Assembly (NCBI RefSeq): GCF_964340395.1
Contig: NC_135567.1
Coordinates: forward strand, 9,241,658-9,281,657
Source: Glandiceps talaboti
Taxonomy: Eukaryota > Hemichordata > Enteropneusta > Spengelidae
Direction of reading: 5' to 3'
Length of the DNA stretch: 40,000 nt
Below are positions 1-9,859 of the stretch, in pieces. Within the stretch, counting starts at the first letter, position 1. The number at the start of each line of letters is the position of its first letter. Made by a program: the position numbers and the translations under genes. The notes beneath the pieces are model-generated. The model saw only the letters and a list, made by a program, of their open reading frames with translations. It ran no database searches and had not been told where the DNA came from.

Positions 1-745
1 TAGTCTGAAATCAATAAACGTCCTAATAAAAGCACACGGGTATTTCAAGTGTCATTGTACCATACTATAGATACTTTGCAACACAAATATTTTAAGGAGT
101 TTTACCTTTAACCATTTCTTAACGTGTACACAGCCATGGCCCGTGTATATCAGTTTACATGAAAGAAATCGAATATTGTTTTAAAAAGCCTAAACGTGAA
201 TGACTGTAACACACCTAGTCCCTTTCCTATGATATGATTTGTCAATTATGTGGTCAGGTAGTATGTATAATTGTAACACTGGTCAACGCAAATGACGTCT
301 TTTACCGGTTAAAATGTTTCGTGATAATGCCTGTTCGGCTATCCTCACGAAAACTGATGACTAATGACATCATTTGCACATACGTATATGTTTTCACAGC
401 AGACGAAATTGTGTCACTTTGTGCTGGTGGAACAGACTCTAACCAGAAATACCACGGCTTTTACAATTTTGCGACAAACTTGAAACAAACTTAAGCTTTG
501 CCAAGTGAAGAAATACACTAAGAAGTGTAATCCAAAAGATGAAAATTCATTGTTTTAACTTAAACATCAGCACTATTGCCCACTGGATTTATTTCAACCG
601 TTGCACATCTATACTAGTGATTTCTAGTTTTACGCTCTCGAGATGTCAAACTAACTACAGTTAGTCACACAAACTTAAATTTGAATAAATACAATTACAG
701 ATTAACTCCTACAAATAATGCATGCCATGTCTATATTCGACCCAT
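1..745. repeat. Direct repeat copy 1, about 740 bp
   Basis: This segment is repeated in the same orientation at about 1149-1897. The copies share their start (TAGTCTGAAATCAATAAACG), a conserved middle and the end motif CTACAAATAATGCATGCCATG. Copy 1 begins at the window edge, so its true left end may lie outside. Both copies keep an 86-codon open frame (here 234-494), but the differences inside that frame are almost all amino-acid changing, so it is probably not a gene. The copies are separated by a microsatellite and about 180 bp of other sequence. Confidence 0.85.
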
Positions 746-965
746 CTGTCTGTCTGTCTACCTACCCGCCTGTCTACCTGCTCGTCCATCTATCTGTCTA
801 TCAGTGTGTGTGTGAATGTCTGTCCGTCCGTTCATTCGTTAATGTATCCGTCCATCCGTCCATCCATCAATCCATCTGCCTGTCTGTCTGTCTGTCTGTC
901 TGCATATCTGTCTGCCTGTCTCTGTCTGTTTGTATGTATTTTTGTATCTCTGCTTGTTTGCACAT
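722..965. repeat. Compound TGTC/CATC tetranucleotide microsatellite
   Basis: Imperfect runs of TGTC, CATC and related tetramers occupy this stretch and interrupt the end of the first direct-repeat copy. The Cys/Ser-rich open frames that cover it on both strands are a by-product of the tetramer repeat. Confidence 0.8.
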
Positions 966-1148
966 CTCTCTGAAGATTAGATTCATCAAAACATTCATCA
1001 ATAATACCAAGGCGTTTAATTCTAACTAATTCTGGAGATACCCACTCACAGAGTGACAAAACCACAATTTGTCAATAAAAGATCTGTTAACATGTCTACA
1101 AATTGACTGGGTCTAATAAACAATTTATTTACAACACTGTTTTTTTTT

Positions 1149-1897
1149 TAGTCTGAAATCAATAAACGTCCTAATAAAATCACACTGGTATTTCAAGTGT
1201 CTTTGTACCATACTATAGATACTTTGCAACACAAATATTTTAAAGAGTTTTACCTTTAACCATTTCTTAACGTGTACACAGCCATGGCCTGTGTGTATCA
1301 GTTTATTTGAAAGAAATCGAACATTGTTTTAAAAAGCCTAAACGTGAATGACTGTAACACACCTAGTCCCTTTCCTATGATATGATTTGTCAATTATGTG
1401 GTCAGGTGGTATGTATAATTGTAACACTGGTCAACGCAAATGACGTCTTTTACCGGTTAAAATGTTTCGTGATAATGCCTGTTCGGCTATCCTCACGAAA
1501 ACTGATGACTAATGACATCATTTGCACATGCGTATATGTTTTCACAGCAGACGAAATTGCGTCACTTTGTGCTGGTGGAATAGACTCTAACCAGATATAC
1601 CACGGCTTTTACAATTTTGCGACAAACTTGAAACAAACTTAAGCGTTGCCAAGTGAAGAAAAACAAGAAGTGTAATCCAAAAGATGAAAATCCATTTTTT
1701 TAAACATCAATGCTATTGCCCACTGGGTTTATGTCGACCGTTGCACATCTACTGTAATGTTTTCTAATTTTACGCGCGCGAGATGTCAAACTACTAACTG
1801 TCACACAAATATATTTTTTGCAGAATAAATGCAATTACAGATTATCTGTTGGGAACCCGTGCTCCTACAAATAATGCATGCCATGTCTATATTCGAT
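1149..1897. repeat. Direct repeat copy 2, about 740 bp
   Basis: Second copy of the segment at 1-745. It starts just after a run of nine or more T. It differs by scattered substitutions and by an insertion near 1849-1861. The equivalent 86-codon frame is 1382-1642, with five nucleotide differences from copy 1, four of them amino-acid changing. Confidence 0.85.
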
Positions 1898-1899
1898 GC

Positions 1900-4055
1900 C
1901 CAACTGCAAGTACAATTTGGAAATGCACCTTGAAAGGGAAACTTTTCTATTGAAGATGAATGATAATGAATGAAGAGTGGCTATGTGAATGATTTGACCA
2001 AAGATGAGTGGACAGTGTAATAAAATTACACCGCTCGAGAAATATCACAAATTAATGACTCTCCCACCCCCGTCTGGCACTTCTTAGCAAACATTTGGTG
2101 ATGCCATCGCCTTCGGCTTGGACATCATCAAAATCTTGGTTAAGAGTGCCAACCCTTGTGCAGGCATTACATTTTGATATTGCCCTCGGTGGTATATGTT
2201 ATTATTTAAATGAAAGTAATAAATAATGACAATTTCATTTGTATTCATATGCTGATTTTTTTCTGTTGAGGGCGCCAGTTCAAGTGTCTTTACTGAATGG
2301 ATACAGATTCCTGATAAGGTATGTTAACACAATGCAATGTTTGTTTAAACAAGGCACTGAGTACCATAAAACCATTTTACTATACCACCTCAATAAATAC
2401 CCTGATAAGAACAGTGATGGTATTTCGAGCTGTGTTCTAACCCTGGAGATATACCATGCAACACAGCTACCCGAACGAGTTTTATGTGTCTAGGTTATTT
2501 CTATTACGGACGTCGCTCAAAGTTGCCGAGTATGCACGCATATGATTTTACTTGTATTTTTAATGATAACGATAACAGGATTTAATGTAATATTAAATTG
2601 TATCGGCGATCTATCAATTCTCCAGTAATGTTAAACTAAATTTAACAAACGGCAAGAGATAAGTCTTGAAGATAAATTACCTTTAATCTGTACACGTCAT
2701 ATCATTACCATATACTTTGCCACAATTAATGTACATACAGTAAATCATGATATTCCTGTCGGTCAGACGTTAGTGTTTGGGGTACAATTAATCTAGTTGG
2801 GTTTACTATGACATGACCTCTTCCACTGGTCACCAACAAAACTATTCATCTTGAGTTTATACGTATACAGGACTACACAACACTGAAGTACTTATACACA
2901 AGGTGGTGTAACACTTTCTAACACGGATTAACACAACTCAAGAAACTTTAGTTTTCAAGAATGGCTGAGCATCTATTAAATTTATATTATACTCATTCCC
3001 ATAGTGAAAATAAAGTTTTAAACTGACCTTTTTAAGTTGACATTTACTTTTACTTCGACGACAGAACAGTCAACTCCTGTCTTTAGACATGCGCAAACTG
3101 GTTTTAATGTGTCGTTAATCAAGTAATATATGAAAAAATCGCTACATTTCAACGTTTTGTTCACATTTTATCCCTGTGACTACTTGACTAGATAGTATTT
3201 TTTAAATTGACAATTCAATCGATTTTATATCTGATTAGGGAATAAAATAGCTGAGTGACACAATTTTTCATTAATAATTTCTTTATGTTGATGTGATGGT
3301 CGCTCTGTAATGTGACCCATAGTATTGACAGTACTTGTACTTCGCGAATGCATTTGGGTAAAAATTTAGTAAGAGAAGTAAACAGAATGTAATTAACTGC
3401 TTTATAAATAGCGATATTATTATTCCACTAGATTGAGGCGCTAGTTTCATTTTTACATTAATTTAGTGCAGACGGTGTGGATATGTATAGTTTTTTAACA
3501 CAATTAATACAATGTTGGTTTGAAAATAGGCACTAAGTACATCAAAACCATTTTACATTATCTTATTTACTGTTAAATTCACGGATTGTAGTTACGAATA
3601 ATCAATAATGTAAAACCGTGAACAAAACACAGTATACTTTGACACGTCATCTTCCGTATAGCCACTAGTACCAAACGTGTACATGTCTACTGTATCGTAA
3701 ACAATGCACACTTATGATATAGTTCTACCGCAATGACATTGTTGTCAAATGAATATGTTTTAATTCATTGCTGTGTGTGCAAGTCTCTGAGATGTGGTTG
3801 ACATTATAATATTTGTTTTGTAATATTCTACCTTTTACAAGGAGACCCAAGTTAAACTATTTCCCAATTGGTTTGCACTGTTTTTTTTTTCCATTTAAAA
3901 ACAAACTTCTGCATACTTTGAAACTAGCAAGATTTGAGTTTACTTTCATGGTTCCTATGGTGACATATGTGTACAAACAGTGCCTACGCTTTAGTAGGGG
4001 TGTATGGTACGGTGATATGAAATTTACATGTCAACTGGTTAAAGCATCATGATAA
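1900..4055. other. Non-coding AT-rich stretch with diverged repeats
   Basis: No gene recognised. A degraded direct repeat links about 2265-2390 and 3428-3560 (shared elements include the GGCGC(C/T)AGTT region and GGCACTGAGTAC / GGCACTAAGTAC followed by AAAACCATTTTAC). A small perfect inverted repeat, GTGTAAT-AAA-ATTACAC, sits near 2016-2032. The open frames at 2239-2493 and 3813-4052 show no recognisable domain or splice context. Confidence 0.45.
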
Positions 4056-4057
4056 CG

Positions 4058-4270
4058 ATAATAACTAATAAACTTAATATGTACTTAGAATCCAGTGCTT
4101 ATATTTTGATTTAAACCTAGCCCTGTCGGGGATATTTCTGATATCGTTGGGTATTTTGTTCCATAGCATGTTAAATTGAGCTGACTGGTTATTTGTCCAA
4201 GCCAAGTCATGTGGAGTAGTCTAGCTCTATACAGTGTAATGCATTTTGTAATGATATAACGTCAGTTTTC
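4058..4270 (-). pseudogene. LINE reverse-transcriptase ORF, C-terminal end (relic)
   Basis: Reading the minus strand gives an in-frame stretch containing LWNKIPNDIRNIPDRARFKS, then KYKHWILSTY and a stop. This matches the general C-terminal pattern of non-LTR retrotransposon ORF2 proteins (WN-x-(I/L)P-x-x-(I/V)R, then an Arg/Lys-rich FK-x-x-(L/Y)K helix just before the stop). Only the last few dozen codons are readable and no reverse-transcriptase core is visible upstream, so this is a 5'-truncated LINE copy. Which LINE clade it belongs to cannot be decided from this length. Confidence 0.6.
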
Positions 4271-4300
4271 CATAGTTATACAATGTAAGGTAACTATTCT

Positions 4301-4330
<30 letters not shown>
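4301..4330. repeat. (CA)n-(TA)n microsatellite
   Basis: About ten CA units followed by a short TA run. Confidence 0.9.
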
Positions 4331-4331
<1 letters not shown>

Positions 4332-4601
4332 GTTTTTGTAGTACTGGAACTCTTTCTTGGTTGTAACTTGGAGTTTCACGCATTGCGCGATCATCACACA
4401 ACTTCAGGTTTCAGAGAAGCACTATGTTGATCTTGTGCATTTGCATCTTAGATATTAAAAGGCGATTGTATTATAGGAGTCAGCAGAAATAATGTATTCA
4501 AGTTGCACACAACATTTTCATCGGTCCTGAATAACTACACCCTTCAGTGCACATGTAAAACTGCTGTCATGAATATTCAGTGTGCTGATTAAATAAAATA
4601 T

Positions 4602-4809
4602 TAAAGTGAAGCTGGGGATAGACAAGAAACAAAACAAGCCTACCTGAATAGTTGGTGAGATAATATAAGAAACTGCCTCCCAGGCAACCGCACAATGGCC
4701 CTTTTTCCATTTTATACTCCACCGTTGATCCCGGTACTGTTGTATATCTGGTGTCTAATCTTCCTCTGGTCTTCTTCGCCCCAGATGTCGGGCTACCCCA
4801 GACTTAGCC
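4602..4809 (-). repeat. 3' LTR of the retroelement
   Basis: 208 bp, equal in length to the copy at 7084-7291. The minus strand carries TATAAAA, as the other copy does. The stop codon of the Pro/Gln-rich ORF relic (4793-4795) falls inside this repeat. Confidence 0.75.
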
Positions 4810-5735
4810 TATGTTCACTTCGGGACCATTCGGTCCTTCCCCATGGAGTTCCTACCGCCGTAGGTTGCTGCAAACCCCCGGGTTGCCACTGTTGTGCGGG
4901 TGGTCCCCATCCAGCTGGCCCAGTCCATCCCGGTTGTCCATAGGGTGGTGGTGGAGTGCCCCATTGTTGTCATGGTAATGTTGATCCCCAAGGTGTCCAG
5001 GGTGTTGGTGTTCCCCACTGTAAACTAGGTGGTGGTCCCCAGGGTTGCCATGGTAACTGTGGTCCTGCCTGTGTTGGATGACCAGTGAAACCAGTTGACT
5101 GTGTGGGCTGAGTAGTAGCCGGATTTGATTGCCCCGGGAACCCATAATTACTGTTGGCATTTGGTAACCCAGTTCCATGTAGTGGTGTCGGTTGTTGGTA
5201 ACCACCATTGTCTTGTGACCACTGAAAACTGTTAGGCGGGGACATAGAAGGTGATTCTCCCATTGTTGGCTTCAGGTTGGGTGATCCCACGTCTAGTGTC
5301 AAACCAGTTGCACAATTAACTTGTGGTTGTGTATGAGTGTTATGTATGAGTGTTATGTAGGGGGTTACCTACATGTGGTACTGCTCCTGGTGGTAGATTA
5401 GTGAAAGCCACTGGGGGCTGACCATATTTTGTAACGCCGTCATCCACTGCTTTGGCCATACTCTCTACTATGGTTTGGTCTGCTGGTTGATTTTCAGCTT
5501 CCATACCATTTCCCCCCTCCTTTTCATAAATTGGCTGGTCCATTGTCTTTAACGGAGCCTCGACTACACTGGTGGTTTCAGGGTGTGATGGTGTGTCTAA
5601 AATCACCCTGTCTAAGAAATCTGAGCGAATCTTAAACCCCCTTATTGTTTGTAGTTGTTCTAATGTAAGGTCTTTTTTCCTTTCTAAAATTTCCTATTGC
5701 TTGAGCAATCTTAGTTGCAATTCAAAGAGACTAAC
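4793..5735 (-). pseudogene. Pro/Gln/Gly/Trp-rich ORF of the retroelement, broken
   Basis: A minus-strand reading frame can be followed from a splice-acceptor-like site (pyrimidine-rich tract then CAG, AG at 5736-5737) to a stop at 4793-4795, about 314 codons. The N-terminal part is charged and helix-like (ERKKDLTLEQLQTIRGFK). The middle is Glu/Pro/Thr-rich, and the C-terminal third is a low-complexity Trp-Gly-Pro-Gln-rich tail (for example QPWGPPPSLQWGTPTPW). Three lesions break it: TAG at 5694-5696, a 13 bp tandem duplication at 5331-5356 that shifts the frame, and TGA at 4970-4972. The product is not recognised. Its place in the element suggests a Gag-like or accessory protein, but no zinc knuckle is visible. 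Confidence 0.55.
5331..5356. repeat. 13 bp tandem duplication (frameshifting)
   Basis: Two exact, adjacent copies of GTATGAGTGTTAT. Counting only one copy brings the minus-strand frames on either side into register, so the duplication explains the frameshift in the Pro/Gln-rich ORF. Confidence 0.85.
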
Positions 5736-6058
5736 CTGAAAACCGAGAAATCCAAACAGACTTGAAACTCTCAGTAAAAAAGGAAAGCACCTGCAAACTG
5801 AGAAATGCGAATAGACTCGAACATCCCAGTAAAATAACTTTATTTCAAATACAACAAAGAAAAGCACCTGCAAACCGAGAAATCAGAATAGACTCAAAAA
5901 TCCCAGTAAAAAAGAACAGCACCTGCAAACTGAGAAATGCGAATAGACTCGTAAATCCCAATAAAATAACTTTATTTCAAATACAGCAATGTAAAGAAAA
6001 GCACTTGCTAACCGAGAAATCCGAATTAACTCGAAAATCCCAACAAAAGCAATTAATT
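5734..6058. repeat. Tandem array of alternating short and long units
   Basis: Five units start with ACCTG (or ACTTG) at 5734, 5789, 5866, 5921 and 6003, giving unit lengths 55, 77, 55 and 82 and a final short one. Long units carry an extra piece with ATAACTTTATTTCAAATAC. The array is therefore a dimer-based repeat of about 132-137 bp. On the minus strand each unit contains a pyrimidine-rich run followed by CAG|GT or similar. The first such site (5736-5737) opens the Pro/Gln-rich ORF. Confidence 0.85.
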
Positions 6059-6682
6059 CCAAAATTACCAATAGGGTACAGACAATAGGTGGAACAGCGT
6101 AGCCGATCCTACCCACCAGAGACAGTAAATAGAACAGCCGTGTAAACTTTATAGTAAGAGATGAGTAATGCTTAGCCCAGCATGTATTACTACGCCGTGC
6201 TTTAACCAAAAAAATAATGCCAAAAATACCAGTTAAATACCGTGTAGATATAAAAAAAAAAATAGCACAACTGACACATGAAATTGACCAAGACTATGAG
6301 TGTGTATCAAAATGTGCACAAGAAACTGCCCTGATACAAATTTTGAAACTATATCTCGCCGGTGACTCTCAAGGGAAAAAGTAGCATGGGCGGCCGTAGT
6401 ACACACAATTACTACACCCAGTTTATACATACGCCACAATCAGACCAAAAAACGCCGAAAATGACCAAAATAAAAATGAGACCACACTAATGATTACGAA
6501 AAAACTGTAATTAAAACAGTCGCTCAGATAAAAAATGTTTTCCGAGCGAACTGACTACTAAAAAACGAACAGCCTGCCACAGAATTTCGTTTGCAAGAAG
6601 TAGTGCCAATTTGACATCCGCCGTAAACAACTTCACCGGAAGTTTGAAAAATTGAGATTTTGCCTACAAAAAAATTGACAAA

Positions 6683-7054
6683 ATGGAAAAATACTTCCAG
6701 ATAGACGATCTTAAGTTATTACTGACCATGGATATCAAAAGATTGAAGGCGGATGGTCGAACAAAAAAGTTATTTTCCAAGTTGAAAAACTGTCAAAAAA
6801 TTGCCTATACCAGTACACAGGACAATATGGCCGCCACACCAAAAGTACCCGTGTACCCACGCCAAAAACAAGCCTTTAAAAAAATGTTTCTCGCATTACA
6901 ACAATCGGAAAAACGGATCGGAACCGAAACGGAATATGCAACGAATTTTTTGTTCCAGTATAGAAATAAGAAATCGCCGTTTTGGCCGAATAAAACGACG
7001 TTAGGAGGTCAAAGATGGAAGAGGTTTGAGTCAGCGATTTTTGCTAACTATTAA
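6683..7054 (+). CDS. 123-codon basic ORF, antisense to the retroelement
   Basis: An uninterrupted Lys/Arg-rich frame starts at ATG in a favourable context (ACAAAATGG) and stops about 15 bp before the primer-binding-site sequence. It is on the strand opposite to the LTR element that contains it. No domain is recognised. The sequence is soluble-looking, with no signal peptide or membrane segment, rich in Lys, Gln and aromatic residues, and ends in a WKRFESAIFANY-type tail. It could be a captured gene, an antisense ORF of the element or a chance frame. Its length is more than expected by chance in such AT-rich DNA. Confidence 0.35.
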   Translation: MEKYFQIDDLKLLLTMDIKRLKADGRTKKLFSKLKNCQKIAYTSTQDNMAATPKVPVYPRQKQAFKKMFLALQQSEKRIGTETEYATNFLFQYRNKKSPFWPNKTTLGGQRWKRFESAIFANY

Positions 7055-7068
7055 GAGAAATCACAGAT

Positions 7069-7081
7069 TATCCTCGTCGCC
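7069..7081 (-). promoter_or_regulatory. Retroelement primer-binding site, tRNA-Ser(GCU) type
   Basis: The plus strand reads ATCCTCGTCGCCA, identical to the 3' end of the conserved animal tRNA-Ser(GCU) with its CCA tail (recalled, not searched). It lies 2 bp from the inner edge of the 5' LTR, the normal position of a primer-binding site. Confidence 0.8.
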
Positions 7082-7083
7082 AG

Positions 7084-7291
7084 TAAAGTGAAGCTGAGGA
7101 TAGACAACAAACAAAACAAGCCTACCTGCACAGTTGGTGAGATAATATAAGAAACTGCCTCCCAGGCAACCGCACAATGGCCCTTTTTCCGTTTTATACT
7201 CCACCGTTGATCCCGATACTGTTGTTTATCTGGTGTCTAATCTTGCCCTGGTCTTCTTCGACCCAGAGGGCGGGCTACCCCAGACTTAGCC
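7084..7291 (-). repeat. 5' LTR of the retroelement
   Basis: 208 bp direct repeat of 4602-4809. The minus strand has TATAAAA (7198-7192) about 110 bp before the LTR end, a plausible U3 promoter for the element. The LTR may extend further than 7291, but the other copy stops matching there. Confidence 0.75.
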
Positions 7292-8920
7292 GGGGAACAG
7301 GGGGCGTCACTCTTTGATAATCCCAATAGGGCCGGGGTCCAACTTCACTACAATATTTCAGCTGATTCCCAGATGCAATTGCCAATACCAAGCATCGCAA
7401 GTAATTGTAAGTGATATAACGTATGTTCCCTTTAAGAAAAATAGTGGAATACAACATTGATTGGCGCTATGAGTATATTGGATAATTTGAAATGGATACA
7501 ATGTATTGAAATGCCATGAATAATAAGTACGTGTAATAACTATTCCTCAGCTCTATAATGAAAATAATATAATTATGGATAAAGCAAATTAGAGTTTGAC
7601 AATGACATTCTTTGAAAACACTGGGTCATTGCCATTATTAAAACTGTTGTTTCACTTGTATCTATATTCTATAAAAAGTAATAATATTAACTAGGACATA
7701 CTACCATAAAAATAAGCCATGTATTCACGTGTCTTTGTTTTCCAAATACACATGTATGAGTTATAAACTAATACAATTACACATACATCTAGGCCTTGTA
7801 GTAATAATACACATTTTGGTAAATGTATATATGAACTATAGAGCTTAGTAATTATTGTACTGAACTCATTCTTCACTTCTATACATATAATGCAGGTCAA
7901 ATAAATGTTTACAGATATTGCTGATTGGGAGTTGAAGGTCATGTACCAACTATATTGTTATTGAAAGTTGAAGGTCATGTACCAGCTGCAGTGTTATTGA
8001 AAGTATGACTTTAAGGTCATGTACTAACTATAATGTTATTCCTGCAAGAAAACTTCTAATTTATGAACAGGATTATATATATGTGTTTTTTTCTTTCTTA
8101 AATCTGATTGAACATTGTAATATATGTTAAGGTATAAAATGTCCCATATCTTATCACAGGACACATTGGACACTACATGGGATGGTTATTTTAATAATAC
8201 AATATACGTTAGAACTATATGGACACAAATGGCTATATGAAGTTGGTTTTATCATAGGATATAGTGGACACTACATGGGGTGGTTATTAGATTGAAACTA
8301 AAAACTGTAAGGACTATAAATTTTGAAACTGATTTACTTAAAACTAACTAGAACAACATGGAGTGTACTAAAATAAACAGAATACACGTCTATGAACACT
8401 TTCTTCACTATAACAATTCAAACCAACGGATATTCTCTGAATATATGTCAGTTATTTATTTCACTGTAACAAGGCATATCAAATTATCATAAAATACTAC
8501 AATAATATATATATATCAGTTGAATATATTTCAAAATAACAAAACAAGTCAAATTATTATAGTATCCTCTCATAAATTTTAATTTTTTTTTTATTAAAGT
8601 TTAATTCGGTATTCACGAAAGTTTAAGCTAAATCTTAATAATGCACATTTCAAATTCACTATAATTTACTACATACATCTACCATAACAAAGTCTACAGT
8701 TTCTAGAAATCTTAGTGATATAGCTTTTAGTTTTAATGCGCCATTTGCATAATTATAAATGTTCTAGTAATTACGCTATATCTGAGAAATGTAGTCTTCT
8801 AATTTAATTCAGTTACAGCATAATATTAGTAATATTATTGACGGTACAGACAAAGTCACTGTTGAAATTTCACCCTGGAAAATGTAGGCCTAGGGTGGGA
8901 TAAGTGTCAGTGACAGGTCA
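7292..8920. other. Non-coding AT-rich stretch with short tandem-like repeats
   Basis: No gene recognised. Three imperfect copies of a unit containing GAAGGTCATGTAC(C/T)A and TGTTATT lie at about 7930-8042. A diverged pair containing GGACACTACATGGG(A/G)TGGTTATT lies near 8169 and 8268. The rest has no structure I can support. Confidence 0.5.
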
Positions 8921-8924
8921 TACA

Positions 8925-9625
8925 CAATGGGTCACAACAAGCAGATTCTGAATAATAAAATGTCGGAGGAAAAAGACATTGGAGTAGCAATAGACAATAG
9001 ACTTTCCCTTTTTAATCACGTCTACTAAGGTAAACGAGGCTAATCAAATAACGGCAGTAATAAGGAGAACATATGCTCCTTTTTAGATACAACTACATTT
9101 GGATTGCTGTACAAGACTCTGGTTCGACCCCATCTAGAGTACGCACTCATTAGTGGGCTCCACATTTTAGCAAACATATCAAGGTTATTAAAAACATTTA
9201 GTGACTAGGTATAAAGCTTAGTCCAGGCTACAAGTTCTGCCATATGGGGAGCGGTTGAGACGATTAAATCTGCAACATTAGGATATCACCTTAGGGAGAT
9301 ATGATTGAATTGTATAAAATTGCAACCAAGAAATATGACCCAAATGTGTCAGATTTGATCAGGTTTAACATTAGCTAGTTGACACTCATACAGATTTTTC
9401 ACGGTTCATACTAGACTGGACATACGTAGATACTCTGTTTGTGCATATAATTGTTAATACTAGGAACAGTCTGCCACAGTCTGCAGATTCAGCATCAACT
9501 GTTCAGACCTGTGCACGACGACTTGATAAATTCTCAGAGGAATTACCATATACGTTTGCTATTGACTCTCAACCAATCACTTGAGTCATCAAAAAGCACT
9601 CAATGTATAACATTGACGACGACGA
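8925..9625 (+). pseudogene. LINE reverse-transcriptase C-terminal region, degraded
   Basis: Pieces in all three plus-strand frames give the usual C-terminal order of a non-LTR reverse transcriptase: EEKDIGVAIDNRLSLFNHV (about 8966-9022), KVNEANQITAVIRRTYAPF (about 9028-9087), LLYKTLVRPHLEYA (about 9105-9146), GDMIELYKIATKKYDP (about 9296-9343), then TRNSLPQSADSAS and RRLDKFSEELPY (about 9460-9550). These are hallmark blocks of CR1/L2-like LINEs, including the (L/V)YKTLVRPHLEYA motif. Several frameshifts and stops separate them, so the copy is dead. Nothing 5' of the C-terminal third is visible. Confidence 0.85.
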
Positions 9626-9648
9626 TCTAACTTGACTGAAACAATAAA

Positions 9649-9709
9649 GTATGCACTGATATGTGTGTCAAGGACAAACAACACATATCTAAATATTGAT
9701 CTTCATTCT
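9649..9709. repeat. 61 bp direct repeat, left copy
   Basis: Matches 15889-15949 with three mismatches over 61 bp. It follows the LINE relic directly and lies left of the SWIM-YqaJ/transposase unit. Confidence 0.85.
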
Positions 9710-9769
9710 TCCCCTAAGAAAAGGCGGATTGAAGAAGACGAAACTCATAACACAAGGTAGACTACATGC

Positions 9770-9850
9770 ACATACATACATACATACATACATACATCCA
9801 TACATACGTACGTACATACATACATACATACATACATACATACATACATT
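9770..9850. repeat. (CATA)n microsatellite
   Basis: About 20 CATA units with a few CATC/CGTA variants. Confidence 0.95.
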
Positions 9851-9859
9851 TTTTAAATA

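Larger units (their letters stand above)
4602..7291 (-). mobile_element. LTR-type retroelement, non-autonomous or internally deleted
   Basis: Two 208 bp direct repeats (4602-4809 and 7084-7291) differ at about 12 positions (roughly 94 % identity). The minus strand directly after the right-hand repeat has TGGCGACGAGGAT, the complement of the 3' end of eukaryotic tRNA-Ser(GCU) plus CCA, where an LTR element keeps its primer-binding site. The element therefore reads on the minus strand, with its 5' LTR at 7084-7291 and its 3' LTR at 4602-4809. The interior (about 2.3 kb) has a broken Pro/Gln-rich ORF, a tandem repeat and an antisense ORF. No protease, reverse transcriptase or integrase is visible. 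No target-site duplication was found, and the exact LTR ends (TG...CA) are not clear. Confidence 0.75.

Noticed and set aside
718-1065. Cys/Ser-rich frames on both strands resembling small secreted peptides
   Set aside because: Tetranucleotide TGTC/CATC repeats produce them in several frames at once.
4815-5208. Alternative minus-strand frames rich in His/Asn or Thr/Met over the retroelement ORF
   Set aside because: They are shifted readings of the same Pro/Gln/Trp-rich repeat; the Pro-rich frame is continuous across lesions and the others are not.
5883-6209. 108-residue hydrophobic minus-strand frame resembling a membrane protein
   Set aside because: It overlies the dimeric tandem array; the hydrophobic repeats are translated repeat units.
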